Source of the DNA: Prosopocoilus inquinatus
Taxonomy: Eukaryota > Arthropoda > Insecta > Coleoptera > Lucanidae
Direction: 5' to 3'
Assembly: GCA_036172665.1 (NCBI GenBank)
Contig: CM069877.1
Location: forward strand, 27,181,001-27,245,000
Length of the DNA stretch: 64,000 nucleotides
In this document: positions 34,827 through 45,002 of the stretch, piece after piece
Layout: each line of letters starts with the position of its first letter
How positions within the stretch are numbered: the stretch's first letter is position 1
Made by a program: the position numbers and the translations under genes
Notes under the pieces: model-generated
What the model was told of the DNA's origin: nothing
The model's database searches: none
What the model saw: only the letters and a program-made list of their open reading frames with translations

Positions 34827-34960
34827 TGTTACAGAACTGTGAGTTGTGTTGTTAAGTTTTGTGTTGTTAAGTTAATCACCTACCTACATACATAAAAGTA
34901 AGTTTAAGTCATCTTATTGTAATAATTTATAATTTGTATATTTTTATTGTATTTAACAGT

Positions 34961-35816
34961 GACATCTAAACAAGTGGATTTTTTCCTGAAGCAAAAGAGA
35001 AGGCACGTGAACGATCCTTTTGATGAGGTACAGAAGAAAAGACTTCTGACTGAAAACGTTGACAAACCAAAAGAAGAAAAGCCGGATGAGCACGGTTTGA
35101 ATATGCCCTCAGTTCGAAACGAGTTTCAATTTGAAATACTCTCCCAGCCTTACTTCACAGATGAAGATTTTCGTCAATGTGATACTAATGAGACAGTACC
35201 TTCCGAGATTTCAGAAGCAAGAGAGGTGACTGACGTAGATCAGTTGCCACTTTTAGCTCAAAGTGTATATTTTCTAAATAAGAGCCGTACGAAGTGGATT
35301 TGTGTCGGACTGTGTACCGAAACATTTTTTGATCCGATAATACGTATTATGGGTTCCAAAAGGCAGAGCATATCGTTTTTAGAAGAGGAATGGAAAGAAT
35401 TTTGTTCTTATAACTACACTTTGAAGTCGTATTTTACTGAGAAGAAAACTATTTATCCGGTAATGAAAATCAGCTCAGTAAAGGCGTCTTTCGAACGCAT
35501 CGAAGGAACGAAAATACTGAAATTAGAAAGAGGAGTGGAGACATTATATATATCTTATAAAGGTCTATTGGAACTCTGGAAATTGTGTGATATTGTATTA
35601 TATCGTTTAGAAGTTTTGAAACAATTGAACTATAAATCATTCTACAGCAACATGATTCCATGCTTGAGTGTTATGGAAAGTGATATGAAGACAAATGTTA
35701 AATCATTTCTCAATAATGAAATATCTGAGAAAGGAGCAATTACAAATGAATTAATGATGTTTGGAATTAGTAAATTAATTTTTGATATAAGTATGCATAA
35801 AGCTGTTAATATGTAA
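34961..35816 (+). CDS. Polinton early-type gene, possible PC4-like ssDNA-binding domain
   Basis: Starts after a predicted acceptor at 34960. The frame is open from there, but the leader exon has no ATG, so the first in-frame ATG is at 35103 (237 aa). The N-terminal segment is charged. A region around FDPIIRIMGSKRQSISFLEE followed by EWKEF resembles the PC4 coactivator fold (basic strand, then ISL..EEW). The C-terminal part is helical. PC4-type proteins bind single-stranded DNA, which would fit replication or transcription control. This assignment is tentative. It has its own TATA promoter and lies at the extreme left of the element. Confidence 0.5.
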
Positions 35817-35954
35817 ATGTTATGTGATTTAATATGTATATATTTCTAGATATGACACTGTCAGTTATAAATAAAATTTTCTAAGAACACTGTTTGATCC
35901 TTTATTTAATAAACTAACGATACTTAACCAAAAAATTAAGAGAAATTTTTACGC

Positions 35955-35963
35955 TATATAAAG
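35955..35963 (+). promoter_or_regulatory. TATA box upstream of the PLA2 gene
   Basis: TATATAAAG, about 70 bp upstream of the PLA2 ATG at 36029, following an AATAAA-type signal of the previous gene near 35870. Confidence 0.55.
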
Positions 35964-36028
35964 ATAAGCAGTGAGTATTGAAGTAGTACACATGTAACAT
36001 CGTTGACTGTTAGAAAGAAAAGCCATAA

Positions 36029-36850
36029 ATGCGACGTCGTGTCAAAACAGATTACACTGCGAGAAGCACCTTAAAACGAAAAGGTCGTGGTTTACTTAAT
36101 ACGTTAATTAATAAACTACCAGTAGAGTTACACTTACCAGGTTACAATTACTGCGGTCCGGGCACAAAATTAGACGTTCGACTTAAAAGAGGAGACAGAG
36201 GTGTGAATGCGTTGGATGAGGCGTGCAAGCAACACGATATCGCATATTCTGTAAGTAGCGATTTAGAAAAACGTCACGAAGCAGATAAAAAATTGTATCA
36301 AGCGGCTGTGAAAAGAGTGAAGAGTACAGAAGCGGGATTTGGTGAAAAAGCATCTGCGTTATCTGTAGCCGCCTTAATGAAAGCTAAGACAAAGCTTGGA
36401 ATGGGAAACGGAGTGAAGAGAAAGCGTAGTAAAAGGAAGAAGCGTGGTGGTAAATTATCATTTCGACAAGCTGTAAGGAAAGCACAACATGCAATTTCAC
36501 GTAATGGTAACAAGAGTCTGTTAGAAAATGTGAAATTGGCGCAGGCTGTTTTAAAGAAGGACCACAAGAAAATAAGACCTCCACGTCAAAGAGTGATACC
36601 AATTCCTAAGAGAGGAGGATTTTTACCTTTAATTCCATTATTTGCGGCTTTCGGCGCAATAGGATCGCTCGGCGGCGGTGCAGCTGCAATTGCTAAGGCG
36701 GTAAACGATGCAAAAGCTGCGAAAGAGCAACTGAAAGAGGCAGAGCGACATAATCGCGCTATGGAAACAAAAGCAGTGGGAAGCGGATTCTATATAAAAC
36801 CTTACAAAACAGGGTGTGGGTTATATTTACGATCCAATCCAAAAAACTGA
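36029..36850 (+). CDS. PLA2-domain virion protein (adintovirus/parvovirus-like)
   Basis: 273 aa. The phospholipase A2 core is clear: the Ca-binding loop YCGPGT at 41-46 and the catalytic ALDEACKQHDIAY at 61-73 with His69/Asp70, as in parvovirus VP1u. Basic clusters follow (KRKRSKRKKRGGK near 130-142), then a hydrophobic Gly/Ala-rich segment (FLPLIPLFAAFGAIGSLGGG near 197-216) resembling adenoviral core/minor capsid peptides. The likely role is membrane breach during entry plus DNA binding in the virion. The gene ends AAA AAC TGA, and the heptamer A AAA AAC at 36841-36847 is a canonical -1 frameshift site leading into the protease frame. No damage seen. Confidence 0.88.
   Translation: MRRRVKTDYTARSTLKRKGRGLLNTLINKLPVELHLPGYNYCGPGTKLDVRLKRGDRGVNALDEACKQHDIAYSVSSDLEKRHEADKKLYQAAVKRVKSTEAGFGEKASALSVAALMKAKTKLGMGNGVKRKRSKRKKRGGKLSFRQAVRKAQHAISRNGNKSLLENVKLAQAVLKKDHKKIRPPRQRVIPIPKRGGFLPLIPLFAAFGAIGSLGGGAAAIAKAVNDAKAAKEQLKEAERHNRAMETKAVGSGFYIKPYKTGCGLYLRSNPKN
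36841..36847 (+). promoter_or_regulatory. Candidate -1 ribosomal frameshift site A AAA AAC
   Basis: In the PLA2 frame the codons are CCA AAA AAC TGA, so A_AAA_AAC fits X_XXY_YYZ and lies immediately before the stop. A -1 slip continues as AAA AAA CTG AAA TAT, which is the protease frame just upstream of its conserved start. Downstream stimulatory RNA structure was not assessed. Confidence 0.6.
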
Positions 36851-37221
36851 AATATTTGCCTCGGCGACCGTTGACTAACATTGACATACTGAAATATGCT
36901 AAAATATGGAAATTACCTTTCTTTCGAGGTGTGTTTATGAGAGATACTTTACCTAAAAAGATATGGAAGCATGAAAGTGGAGTAGTGAATTTAGATAGCG
37001 ATTCTGGTGAAGGAACGCATTGGGTGGCATATTATAAGAGAGGAGGAATCGTAAAATATTTTGACAGCTATGGAGATCTACGACCTCCAGTTGAAGTAGA
37101 GAAATATCTTTTGTCGAACGGATTGGGAGTTATTAACTATAATTATGAAAGGTATCAGAAACAAAATACACAAAATTGTGGACACTTATGTCTACAGTTT
37201 TTAAAGTCCTTTACAAGTTAA
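36841..37221 (+). CDS. Adenain-like maturation cysteine protease
   Basis: The frame is open from 36814 but has no ATG before the conserved start LTNIDILKYAK; the first in-frame ATG falls after it (FRGVFM). Catalytic features of peptidase family C5 are visible: GTHWVAYYK (His), KYFDSYGD (Asp) and QNCGHLCLQFL (Gln and Cys). It would cleave virion precursors. About 125 residues from the putative slip site is near the short form seen in Polintons. Without an ATG it may be made as a PLA2-protease fusion by -1 frameshifting, or by splicing to an acceptor near 36811 (AAAACAG). No internal stops. Confidence 0.85.
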   Translation, partial: KKLKYLPRRPLTNIDILKYAKIWKLPFFRGVFMRDTLPKKIWKHESGVVNLDSDSGEGTHWVAYYKRGGIVKYFDSYGDLRPPVEVEKYLLSNGLGVINYNYERYQKQNTQNCGHLCLQFLKSFTS

Positions 37222-37243
37222 GTAAGAATGTAGTACTTGAAAG

Positions 37244-37978
37244 ATGGTCAACATGGAATCTTCACCCGTTGCGTGTACATTCACTCTTACGGGAACTGAA
37301 TCAGTTTTATTTTGTGAATTGAATCCACCACTATACCTCGATGAAGAGGCAACATATGAAATGTGCTTGTTAAATTTTGAAACGTTTAATGCAATACCTA
37401 ACATAGATGAAAGTAATAATTTGATACATTATGAAGAAACAGGAAAAACGACGGTTTGGAAAACTATCGTTATACCTACAGGTACATATGAACTAGACGA
37501 TATCAACCAATATCTGAAAGATTATTTTCAAAATAACAATATCCCTGATTATATAAACATTAAAGGAAATAATAATACTTTAAAGGCAACCATACACAGT
37601 TCGGTTAAGCTCGATTTTAGTAAACCAAATTCATTGGGAAAATTGTTGGGTTTTAAACCGCGAACGTTGAAAGTAAACGATAATAACATTGGTGATTTTC
37701 CGGTGGAAATAAATAAAGTAAATGCTATAAGAATAGAATGTAATCTAACCGGTGGATCTTATAACAACGGAGAACCCGGTCATGTTTTGTATCATTTCTT
37801 TCCAAATGTACCTCCAGGGTTTAAAATAATAGAATCCCCTCTTCAAGCTATTTATCTTCCAGTGACCGTGAACGTGATTACGAGAATAGTCATTCGACTA
37901 TTAGATCAAGAGAATCGATTAGTAAATTTTAGAAACGAAGTAATTACTCTAAGACTTCATTTGAGAAGATTCACATAA
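37244..37978 (+). CDS. Penton-like minor capsid protein
   Basis: 244 aa, beta-rich, with alternating hydrophobic strands typical of a single jelly roll. Landmarks: LFCELNPPLYLDEEATYEMCLLNF, split by an Asn-rich segment (NESNNLIHYEE-like), and TVWKTIVIPTGTYELDDIN. This arrangement is the usual Polinton/adintovirus penton homologue placed between protease and hexon. It would form capsid vertices. Starts at ATG 37244, 22 bp after the protease stop. Intact. Assignment rests on position and pattern, not on a catalytic motif. Confidence 0.78.
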   Translation: MVNMESSPVACTFTLTGTESVLFCELNPPLYLDEEATYEMCLLNFETFNAIPNIDESNNLIHYEETGKTTVWKTIVIPTGTYELDDINQYLKDYFQNNNIPDYINIKGNNNTLKATIHSSVKLDFSKPNSLGKLLGFKPRTLKVNDNNIGDFPVEINKVNAIRIECNLTGGSYNNGEPGHVLYHFFPNVPPGFKIIESPLQAIYLPVTVNVITRIVIRLLDQENRLVNFRNEVITLRLHLRRFT

Positions 37979-38238
37979 TGATTATTTACGATAGCAATTA
38001 TTCGAAACGGAAAGAGTGTAGCAGAATTAGACGTAATGTATTATTTAAACCACGGAAACAGATACTGAACTGTTGTCGACAAAAAAAACTGAAATTGACA
38101 CAGAGAAATCGAATATATTTAGAGAGTTTAGGTTATAAGGTGCTAACATAGGGGGAATTATTCTGTAGAAGAAACGTAACCGTCAAAGGGTGAACACCAT
38201 CATTACACGTAAGGCAATCATCATCTAAACAGAACGAC

Positions 38239-39459
38239 ATGGATATTTTGGGAGTAACTGATAAAATTAAATTGGACACTTCAATAACCAGTATGGAGTT
38301 CCATTCACACTTACCATTCAGTTCATCATTTGGTAATAACGATGAAGTGCGTATCACCGTACCTGAGATCGACAATTACACCCTCCCTTGCGAAAGTTAT
38401 TTGTACGTAGAGGGAAGACTGCGTTTGGTTAGTGATAATACTAAACACAGTGCGACGGCACAATTGATAAATAATCCGGTAGCTTATATGTTTAGCGAGA
38501 TTAGATATCTTCTGAACGGAGTACAGGTGGATTCGGTAAGAAATGTTGGCATAACATCAACAATGAAAGGGTATTTTTCTTTTACTCGCAACGATACAGT
38601 AAAATTGGAAAATGCAGGATGGATTCAGGAGAATGATAAAATGAGCGATATACTCAACGTTAAGGGAGATTTCTCAGCAAGTGTACCTTTAAAGACACTA
38701 TTAGGTTTTGGGGAAGATTATAAAAAGATCGTCTTGAATGTGAGGCAAGAATTAGTATTGATCAGAGCAAATGATGACGTTGATGCAGTTGTGGAAACAA
38801 ACAAGACGGAAAAGATTAAATTAATAATTGACAAAATTGTATGGCGTATACCTCATATTTCTGTTGGACTACGTGAGCAATTGGCTTTAACGAGAGTGAC
38901 AGACAGAGATGTTGAAATACAAATTCCTTTCAGAAGCTGGGAGTTGCACGAGTATCCGTCGCTCCCAACTACGACAAGTCATTCTTGGACAGTAAAAACG
39001 GCTCCGCAGTTGGAAACGCCAAGGTACATAATCATCGGTTTTCAAACTAAGCGAAAGGGTGTCGTCGATGCAAACATGAGTCTGTTTGATGACGTTAAGT
39101 TAAAATCATTAACGGTATTTCTAAATGGCGAACGCTATCCGTACGACAATATTGAAATTGATATTGAAAATAACAAATACGCCGTTATATACGACATGTA
39201 TTCCAGATTTCAGGAAAATTATTATCATCGTGAAAGCAGTCAACCTTGGTTCAATCCAAAAGGATTAGCTAGTTGCCCATTAATAGGAATCGACTGCACT
39301 TTTCAGAGAGATGTAATGCATAAAAGTGCAGTAGAAATAAGATTTGAGTTTACAACTAAAGAAAATATTAAAGCTGATACTATTGCTTACTGTTTAATTC
39401 TGCATGACAAAGCGTTCTCTTATTCACCTCTCACCAAAATTGTCCGTCAGTTGATGTAA
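38239..39459 (+). CDS. Hexon-like major capsid protein (double jelly roll)
   Basis: 406 aa, intact from ATG to stop. Typical features of Polinton major capsid proteins: VRITVPEIDNYTLPCESYLY near the N-terminus, NNPVAYMFSEIRYLLNGVQVD, an SMKGY-like turn, and a C-terminal barrel with QPWFNPKGLASCPLIGIDC. Two halves rich in beta strands fit a double jelly roll. It would form the trimeric capsomers of an icosahedral particle. It follows the penton-like gene, the standard order. The 260-bp gap before it holds no other gene. Confidence 0.85.
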   Translation: MDILGVTDKIKLDTSITSMEFHSHLPFSSSFGNNDEVRITVPEIDNYTLPCESYLYVEGRLRLVSDNTKHSATAQLINNPVAYMFSEIRYLLNGVQVDSVRNVGITSTMKGYFSFTRNDTVKLENAGWIQENDKMSDILNVKGDFSASVPLKTLLGFGEDYKKIVLNVRQELVLIRANDDVDAVVETNKTEKIKLIIDKIVWRIPHISVGLREQLALTRVTDRDVEIQIPFRSWELHEYPSLPTTTSHSWTVKTAPQLETPRYIIIGFQTKRKGVVDANMSLFDDVKLKSLTVFLNGERYPYDNIEIDIENNKYAVIYDMYSRFQENYYHRESSQPWFNPKGLASCPLIGIDCTFQRDVMHKSAVEIRFEFTTKENIKADTIAYCLILHDKAFSYSPLTKIVRQLM

Positions 39460-39539
39460 ACCGTGAATGGCAGTATTAACAGAGAAGCTAAAACTATTTG
39501 ATTTCATTTGATTTTATAAGAAGCAACATCAACCGAACC

Positions 39540-40070
39540 ATGAAAAAACGATTTATTGTCATTGACATTCAAGGATTTAAAGTGGAAAATAATCAGTTTA
39601 TACCAAAAGAGTTGGCTTCTTACGATAGTGAAAGAAAAGTGAGTCATTTTTTATTTCAACCACCCACAAGTTTGTCAATGGTCCCCAGAAAATTTCAAAA
39701 TGTTGCAAACTGGTTAATGACCAATCACCATTGCATTGATTGGAATAGAGGATTCGTCCCCTTATCTGAGTTTGACGCAATCATCAACTTTTTATGTTGT
39801 ACAGCCAAAGTCGTTTACGTTAAAGGAGTGGAGAAGTCTCGATTTCTATGTGAAATTCTAGCGAAAAGCAATGGTGAAAGTGTACCTGTGTTAGATTTGG
39901 GTGAAATTTACGAAGATGTACAAAAATTGCAAAAATCCGAACCCAAGTGTCCATTTCACTCAAGAAAAAATTGCATGTGTGCTTTAACGAACGTGTTTGA
40001 TTTACATAAATTTATTCAAACAAAGTTATATGAAGGATTTTTTACACTAAACATTTGTGATATATTATGA
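39540..40070 (+). CDS. Conserved Polinton-associated protein, unknown function
   Basis: Chosen start is the ATG at 39540 (MKKRFIVIDIQGFK). The N-terminal VIDIQGF followed by KELASYD, and the FQPP and HHCIDW patterns, resemble proteins often seen beside Polinton capsid genes in insects. An Asp-containing first strand hints at a nuclease or RNase H-like fold, but that is speculative. A Cys/His cluster (CPFHSRKNCMC) near the C-terminus may bind zinc. Intact, 176 aa. Confidence 0.6.
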   Translation: MKKRFIVIDIQGFKVENNQFIPKELASYDSERKVSHFLFQPPTSLSMVPRKFQNVANWLMTNHHCIDWNRGFVPLSEFDAIINFLCCTAKVVYVKGVEKSRFLCEILAKSNGESVPVLDLGEIYEDVQKLQKSEPKCPFHSRKNCMCALTNVFDLHKFIQTKLYEGFFTLNICDIL

Positions 40071-40115
40071 GGAAACTTTGGTTCTTAGTTAGTATAAGAA
40101 AAGTTCAGCTTCGCA

Positions 40116-40451
40116 ATGGATTTCTTCTCCCGTCTATTTTGCAAGAACATTATAAAGCATGTTGTAGAGAAGGTTGGCGAAGTTATTGACCAGTACGAAA
40201 AAGATTGTTCGTTCAGTAGTATACCAGATAAGGATTTGAAGTACTTTCCAAAATCGTATCTATGTACCAGAGTCACAGCCGTAGATCTAGAATACATCTG
40301 GCCTAAGTTGCCAATCCATTATCAACGCTGTAAATATCTACAAAGTCAGAGACTCTGTCACCAACATTGGAATCAAACCGAATTTTCTTTGGATGAAATA
40401 GATGGTCCACCTCCACGGAAGAAGAATTGCTATTTGTGTACTTATTCTTAA
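40116..40451 (+). CDS. Small Cys-rich orphan protein of the Polinton
   Basis: 111 aa, intact. Begins MDFFSRLFCKNIIKHVVEKV and ends with a Cys/His-rich stretch (YQRCKYLQSQRLCHQHW, then NCYLCTYS) that could bind a metal. It starts 46 bp after the preceding stop, so it is probably part of the same late cluster. No family recognised. Confidence 0.5.
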   Translation: MDFFSRLFCKNIIKHVVEKVGEVIDQYEKDCSFSSIPDKDLKYFPKSYLCTRVTAVDLEYIWPKLPIHYQRCKYLQSQRLCHQHWNQTEFSLDEIDGPPPRKKNCYLCTYS

Positions 40452-42100
40452 ATATTATTATTAAAATATTAATTATTAAATATTGTTATTAATAATATAT
40501 TATTATACAATAAACTATAATCAGAAAGGAGTTGTTATTTTATTCGTTATTAATTTTAATAAATCAATTTAAGGATTTAAGAAAGAATTTAGAAATACAT
40601 TGCGTTATTAAATTATTTAGATTAACTCTTGATGAGCAATTTAGCTTGACAGATTTTTATTGTCTTTGAAAGTATCGCTTTATTCGATTGAAATTTCAAA
40701 CGTTGTCAAATTTACGAATTTTCTACGATGTAAAAGTCACAAAAATGGTTTTCACTGTGCAGCGTTAAAAATTTCATAGCGAGAAGTGATCTGTATAAAA
40801 ATTGTAATAAACTAAATCAGAAAGGAGACGTTATTAATTTTAATCGATCAATTTAAAATTTAAGAATTTAGATTCACACACCGTCGTATAATAAATTAAG
40901 TGGCATAGAAAAAATAAACATGTTTGAAGGCGAACGTCGATTAAATATACAAATACTATAAAATTTACATATGTATTCCGAGTTGTGAATGAATATAAAT
41001 ACCGTTTTAAATAAATAAAAACAAGCACGTTTTAAAGCGAGCCATACTAGCAAGAATTGCATAATAGTAAATTAACATATTTACGAGCATTCACCGTCGA
41101 TTTAAAATTCAAATTCAATTTGCATAGAAATCGTTTAACTAATATATTGGTATTACACACCAGTCTTATTCGGTCTTTCACAAAGCTTAGTGCGTGTTTA
41201 CTAAGAGAATATAAGTAAGAGAATATTTTTAAGAATGTAATTTAAATTTACACGATTCTTACAAATAAAGATTGATTTAGGAAAATTTTTGCGAATAAAG
41301 ATTATTATTCGACAGATACACTTTTTCCTTACATTCATTTGAATAATGATTATTATAAACTTGGTAATAATAAGATTAGAATTACTATTCAACTTGGTTA
41401 TAATAAGATTATTATTAAACTTCGTAAATGTTATTCAAATTCTAAAGTCGTTAGAGAGAATAATTAGTTATTGAAATTTTTTCAAAATAACTGCAAGTAA
41501 GAATAAAAAAAGAAAAGGAAAGAAAAAAAGGACAGAAAGGAAAGAAAAAAAGAGGAGAAAGGAAGGAAAAAAGGAGGAAAGAAAGGAAAGAAGAAAAGAG
41601 GAAAGGTTAGTTCTAGTGGGCCGTGGTTACGCCTTCGTTACGCCTTCGTGACGCCCAGAAAATGGAAAGGGAAGAGTAGGGATGGGAGTGGGGAGAGGGC
41701 TTTCTTCCCCCTCCCCCCCCCCGGTTGACCCAGATTCCGCGGAAACAGAAAGTTACCCCCACCAAACTCCGGCCACCGCCCACTAAGCCCCGCCCAGTCT
41801 CCTCCCATTCATCCTCTTTTACTGCTACTGCAAATGGAAACAGGATAAAATAAATAATAAAAAAAATTTATTATGCGCGTTCGGTTTGACCTTATACAAC
41901 TTTAGTTTTGAATAACATTATGTTCAGGATGTTGTAATACAAAATACGTATTGCATCATTTCTGAGCAAGGTGTTCTTTCACTTTTCGATGTTCCGGTTA
42001 CGCGTGTTTGTTATGTGACCTTTTATAATGTTAATTTTGAATAACATATTACATAATTTCTTACGTGCAGTTTTAGAAGGTTTACCTTCAACTTTTCGAG
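40452..42100. other. Gene-free spacer of the Polinton
   Basis: AT-rich repeats (ATTATTAAA runs), a purine-rich AAAGAAAAAAAGG tract at about 41500-41610, and a C-run near 41706-41722. No supported coding region. The TATA promoter at its right end drives the next gene. Confidence 0.5.
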
Positions 42101-42330
42101 TATAAAAGGAGGCATTTAGTTCGAATAAACTCACAAGTTATTTGTTCAGTGAATCTACTGGTAAGTGCTTTTACTTCTTAATTCATTAATAGATCTATAG
42201 TATGATACTCTATTTTTTCCAGATATATCTATTCTATATTTGTTTGTTTGTTTAACAATTTAACTGTAAGTATTATTAAGTAAGATTTACGTTTTAATGT
42301 TTTAATATACTCCGTATTTTTGCATGCTAG
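42101..42330 (+). promoter_or_regulatory. TATA promoter and spliced leader of the Ser/Thr-rich gene
   Basis: TATAAAAGG at 42101-42109. A CTCACAAG initiator-like site lies about 32 bp downstream. Introns 42161-42222 (GTAAGT...TTCCAG) and 42266-42330 (GTAAGT...GCTAG) are predicted. The second acceptor falls inside the codon series before the second ATG, which decides the start at 42333. Confidence 0.55.
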
Positions 42331-42332
42331 TA

Positions 42333-44024
42333 ATGTCCTTTGGAAATGAACGCCCAATTTTACAGCAATATTTACAAGGAAATCCTTCTTCAACAGTAAC
42401 TACTAGCGTGGAATCTGCATTTAGAGAAACACAGACAGGAGTGGCAAGTACTGCTCAAGTAAATGTTTCTCAGAGTGCATTTACCACTCAAGCAAATGTG
42501 CCGCCTTCATGGTGGAATGAAATTGATAATTCCTCTTTCATGTTGCAAGAAGGAATTATCAATGATTCTACACTGAACGCTGTTGGTGACGTAATAGATC
42601 GTGTGGATTCTCGAGACATTCATTCCAGTCAACCAATTGTTAACCAATTGCTGGTTCCTAGCCCTTTTATTCTTAATCAGCAATCTACCCAACCTCCTTT
42701 TATTATTCCACAACAATTAATCGTTACTTCTTCTTTAATGAAACCACCTCAAACTTCGAAACCACCAAATAAACCAGTTTCCCCATCAAATAAATCAGTT
42801 CCCATTCTTAAACAACCCACTCAACCCCTTATTTCTTCTTTCCTTACGCAAACCAAACCTACTCAACCCCTCATTTCTCAACAGTCAATAGTTACTCCTA
42901 TTGTAACATCCACATCAGCCTCTACTACTTCGGTTGCTGTAACATCCGTTCCTATTTCTACATCGGAAACTGTTCCTATTACATCCGTCTTTACAACTCC
43001 GAGTGTCATTTCTAGATCTGTTATTTCTAAATCAAAAACTCCGAGTTCCATTTCTAAATCTGTTTCTAAATCCGTTTCTAATACTCGTGAACCCACACAA
43101 TATTTACGCACCCTACGTGGCAACCAATATTCTCGTCTAAGGACCGTTAGCGACAAGTATGAAAGAGTGTGGTTGCCTAAAGCAGAATATTTGCAACGCA
43201 GAAGGGAACGCACAATGGAACGTAGATTGGAAAGAATTGCTAATGAAAGAGTTTTTCTTTCTTCTTTGCGTTCAAATGATGACTTGATGCATAGTGCGGA
43301 GTTGCAAGGTCAACTGAGTCAATCGCAACCCCGTGTTGTTGCAGATAATATCCCGCTAAATCCTAATGACTCAGTTTCTGAAATAATTGATATATCAGAC
43401 CGTTCAATGGAGATATCTCAATTATCACCAATTGGGAATAATAATAACACGAATTCATCAATTAATATTAATCCAGTAATGATTAATAATTCTCCTTCTG
43501 TTCGTCGACCGAGGACTATTAATCTACCGAGGACTAATGTTAGTGAATCTGCTAATATTATATCCAATATTCAGAATTTGTCATCTTCACAATCACAACC
43601 GGAACTACTTATCCCACCCTCTCAAATTCCACCTTCTCGACTTCAGATTTCACCTTCTCGGCTTGAAATATCCTCTCCTAATGTCCGAACCTCTACACCT
43701 ATTCGATCCCTTTCCTCATCACAACATGTTATACCCCTTCCTTCACCCTCTCCCAATTTAGTGGGAGTTATCTCAACAGCAGTCCAAAATTATTATGACG
43801 GAATTATGCCTGAAGTCAGGAACTGTTGTTTAGAGGGTGAGAAAAATCTTAGAAAAGTCACGGATGAGTTGCAATCTTGTCGTGAAATTTTACGTACAGT
43901 TCGCTTAAGGTCTCCGACTGACCAGGCTTTAAACGAACAATATGACAAAATTTCCCTCATTCACAACCGTCTGAGCCTGATCCAAGATTTGTTTCATAAT
44001 CTTGTCGCAGACATATCTATTTAA
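42333..44024 (+). CDS. Ser/Thr/Pro/Gln-rich protein of the Polinton, 563 aa
   Basis: Starts at the ATG after the predicted acceptor (MSFGNERPILQQYLQG). The central part is low-complexity, rich in Ser, Thr, Pro and Val (SKSVSKSVSNT-type). A basic helical block (RRRERTMERRLERIANERV) follows, then another Ser/Pro segment. The C-terminus is a predicted helix (NLRKVTDELQSCREILRTVR). No known domain recognised. Its own TATA promoter and two leader introns suggest it is separately regulated from the capsid genes. It could be a scaffold, tegument-like or regulatory protein; this is speculation. Confidence 0.55.
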   Translation: MSFGNERPILQQYLQGNPSSTVTTSVESAFRETQTGVASTAQVNVSQSAFTTQANVPPSWWNEIDNSSFMLQEGIINDSTLNAVGDVIDRVDSRDIHSSQPIVNQLLVPSPFILNQQSTQPPFIIPQQLIVTSSLMKPPQTSKPPNKPVSPSNKSVPILKQPTQPLISSFLTQTKPTQPLISQQSIVTPIVTSTSASTTSVAVTSVPISTSETVPITSVFTTPSVISRSVISKSKTPSSISKSVSKSVSNTREPTQYLRTLRGNQYSRLRTVSDKYERVWLPKAEYLQRRRERTMERRLERIANERVFLSSLRSNDDLMHSAELQGQLSQSQPRVVADNIPLNPNDSVSEIIDISDRSMEISQLSPIGNNNNTNSSININPVMINNSPSVRRPRTINLPRTNVSESANIISNIQNLSSSQSQPELLIPPSQIPPSRLQISPSRLEISSPNVRTSTPIRSLSSSQHVIPLPSPSPNLVGVISTAVQNYYDGIMPEVRNCCLEGEKNLRKVTDELQSCREILRTVRLRSPTDQALNEQYDKISLIHNRLSLIQDLFHNLVADISI

Positions 44025-44219
44025 AAGATTAAGTTTGATTTAGTGTCTTAAGATTTAACTTCTTCTCTTAAGTAGATATGTCTGTGAATTATATTGTTGT
44101 TCAATGGTTTGTTCCTCACATGAAGTTGGAAATGTTGTCGAGGTATTAGGTATGTTTTCGAGGATATAAAAAATTATTTTTCTTTGTACAATTTTTAATA
44201 ATTGTTATTCGTTTTACAG

Positions 44220-44698
44220 ATGAGTTCTTCACCAAATACTACGCCTCTTGTGAAATCTATCTTTATGAGGCAAGTGGAACTGAAAGTGAGTAATCTAATT
44301 TGTATTTTACAGTTTACATTTTTGATTATTTACTTTTTTAGTTAACAGACGGAACTCTGATTAATGCAGAAACGGCGGTAGTGAATTATCGCATGGTTCA
44401 TCCACGTATCGAACGGTCACCTTCACCCAGCTACACTCCAACTCCGTTAGCGGCGGCCACACCTGAACGACGGCCGCCGGTGCAGCAAGTGGCGGCGCCT
44501 CAACGCATCCTCCTAAAAAGGAGGGTGTTTGCGCCGCCAGTGTTGGAGCCTCCTCTACCAAGACCTTTACCACTAAAGGTGGAGGTGGAGGAGAACAGGG
44601 CAGAGGTGGAAGCCGAATCCACGATGGATGAATCTTGGGTTCGTTCTCGTTCATTACAACATTTCAACATTTTAATAACATCTTATTTTTTACAGTGA
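44220..44698 (+). CDS. Small proline-rich spliced Polinton protein
   Basis: Exon 44220-44285 (ATG directly after a TTTTACAG acceptor; donor GTGAGT) joins exon 44342 onward in phase. The result is a protein with MSSSPNTTPLVKSIFMRQVE, then a Pro/Arg-rich body (ERSPSPSYTPTP, PRPLPLKVEVEEN). A possible second donor at 44639 would end the protein at once; otherwise it runs to the stop at 44698. Unknown function. Confidence 0.45.
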
Positions 44699-44713
44699 GG
44701 AGCATTAATCAGA

Positions 44714-44832
44714 GTAAGTTAGAGATATTAATTTAGTTAGAGTTAGAAATATTAATTTAGTTAGAAATATTAATTTAGTTAGAAATATTAATTTAGTTAG
44801 AAATATTAATTTAGTTAGGAACATTAATTTAT
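44714..44832 (+). repeat. About 21-bp tandem repeat
   Basis: About five to six units of AGTTAGAAATATTAATTT between the proline-rich gene and the ATPase gene. Confidence 0.75.
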
Positions 44833-45002
44833 TATATTTATTTAAATAAATAATTTATGAGTTTTAAAGAGTGTTTATATAGCAGTTGATATTGATAACT
44901 ATAACACAGTAATAGAGTATCGCGTTTGGTAAAGAGGAAATTAATAACGTGTTGTAAGGAGCAAAAATATTTTGAATATTTTTGAAAAATATTATTTTAA
45001 AT

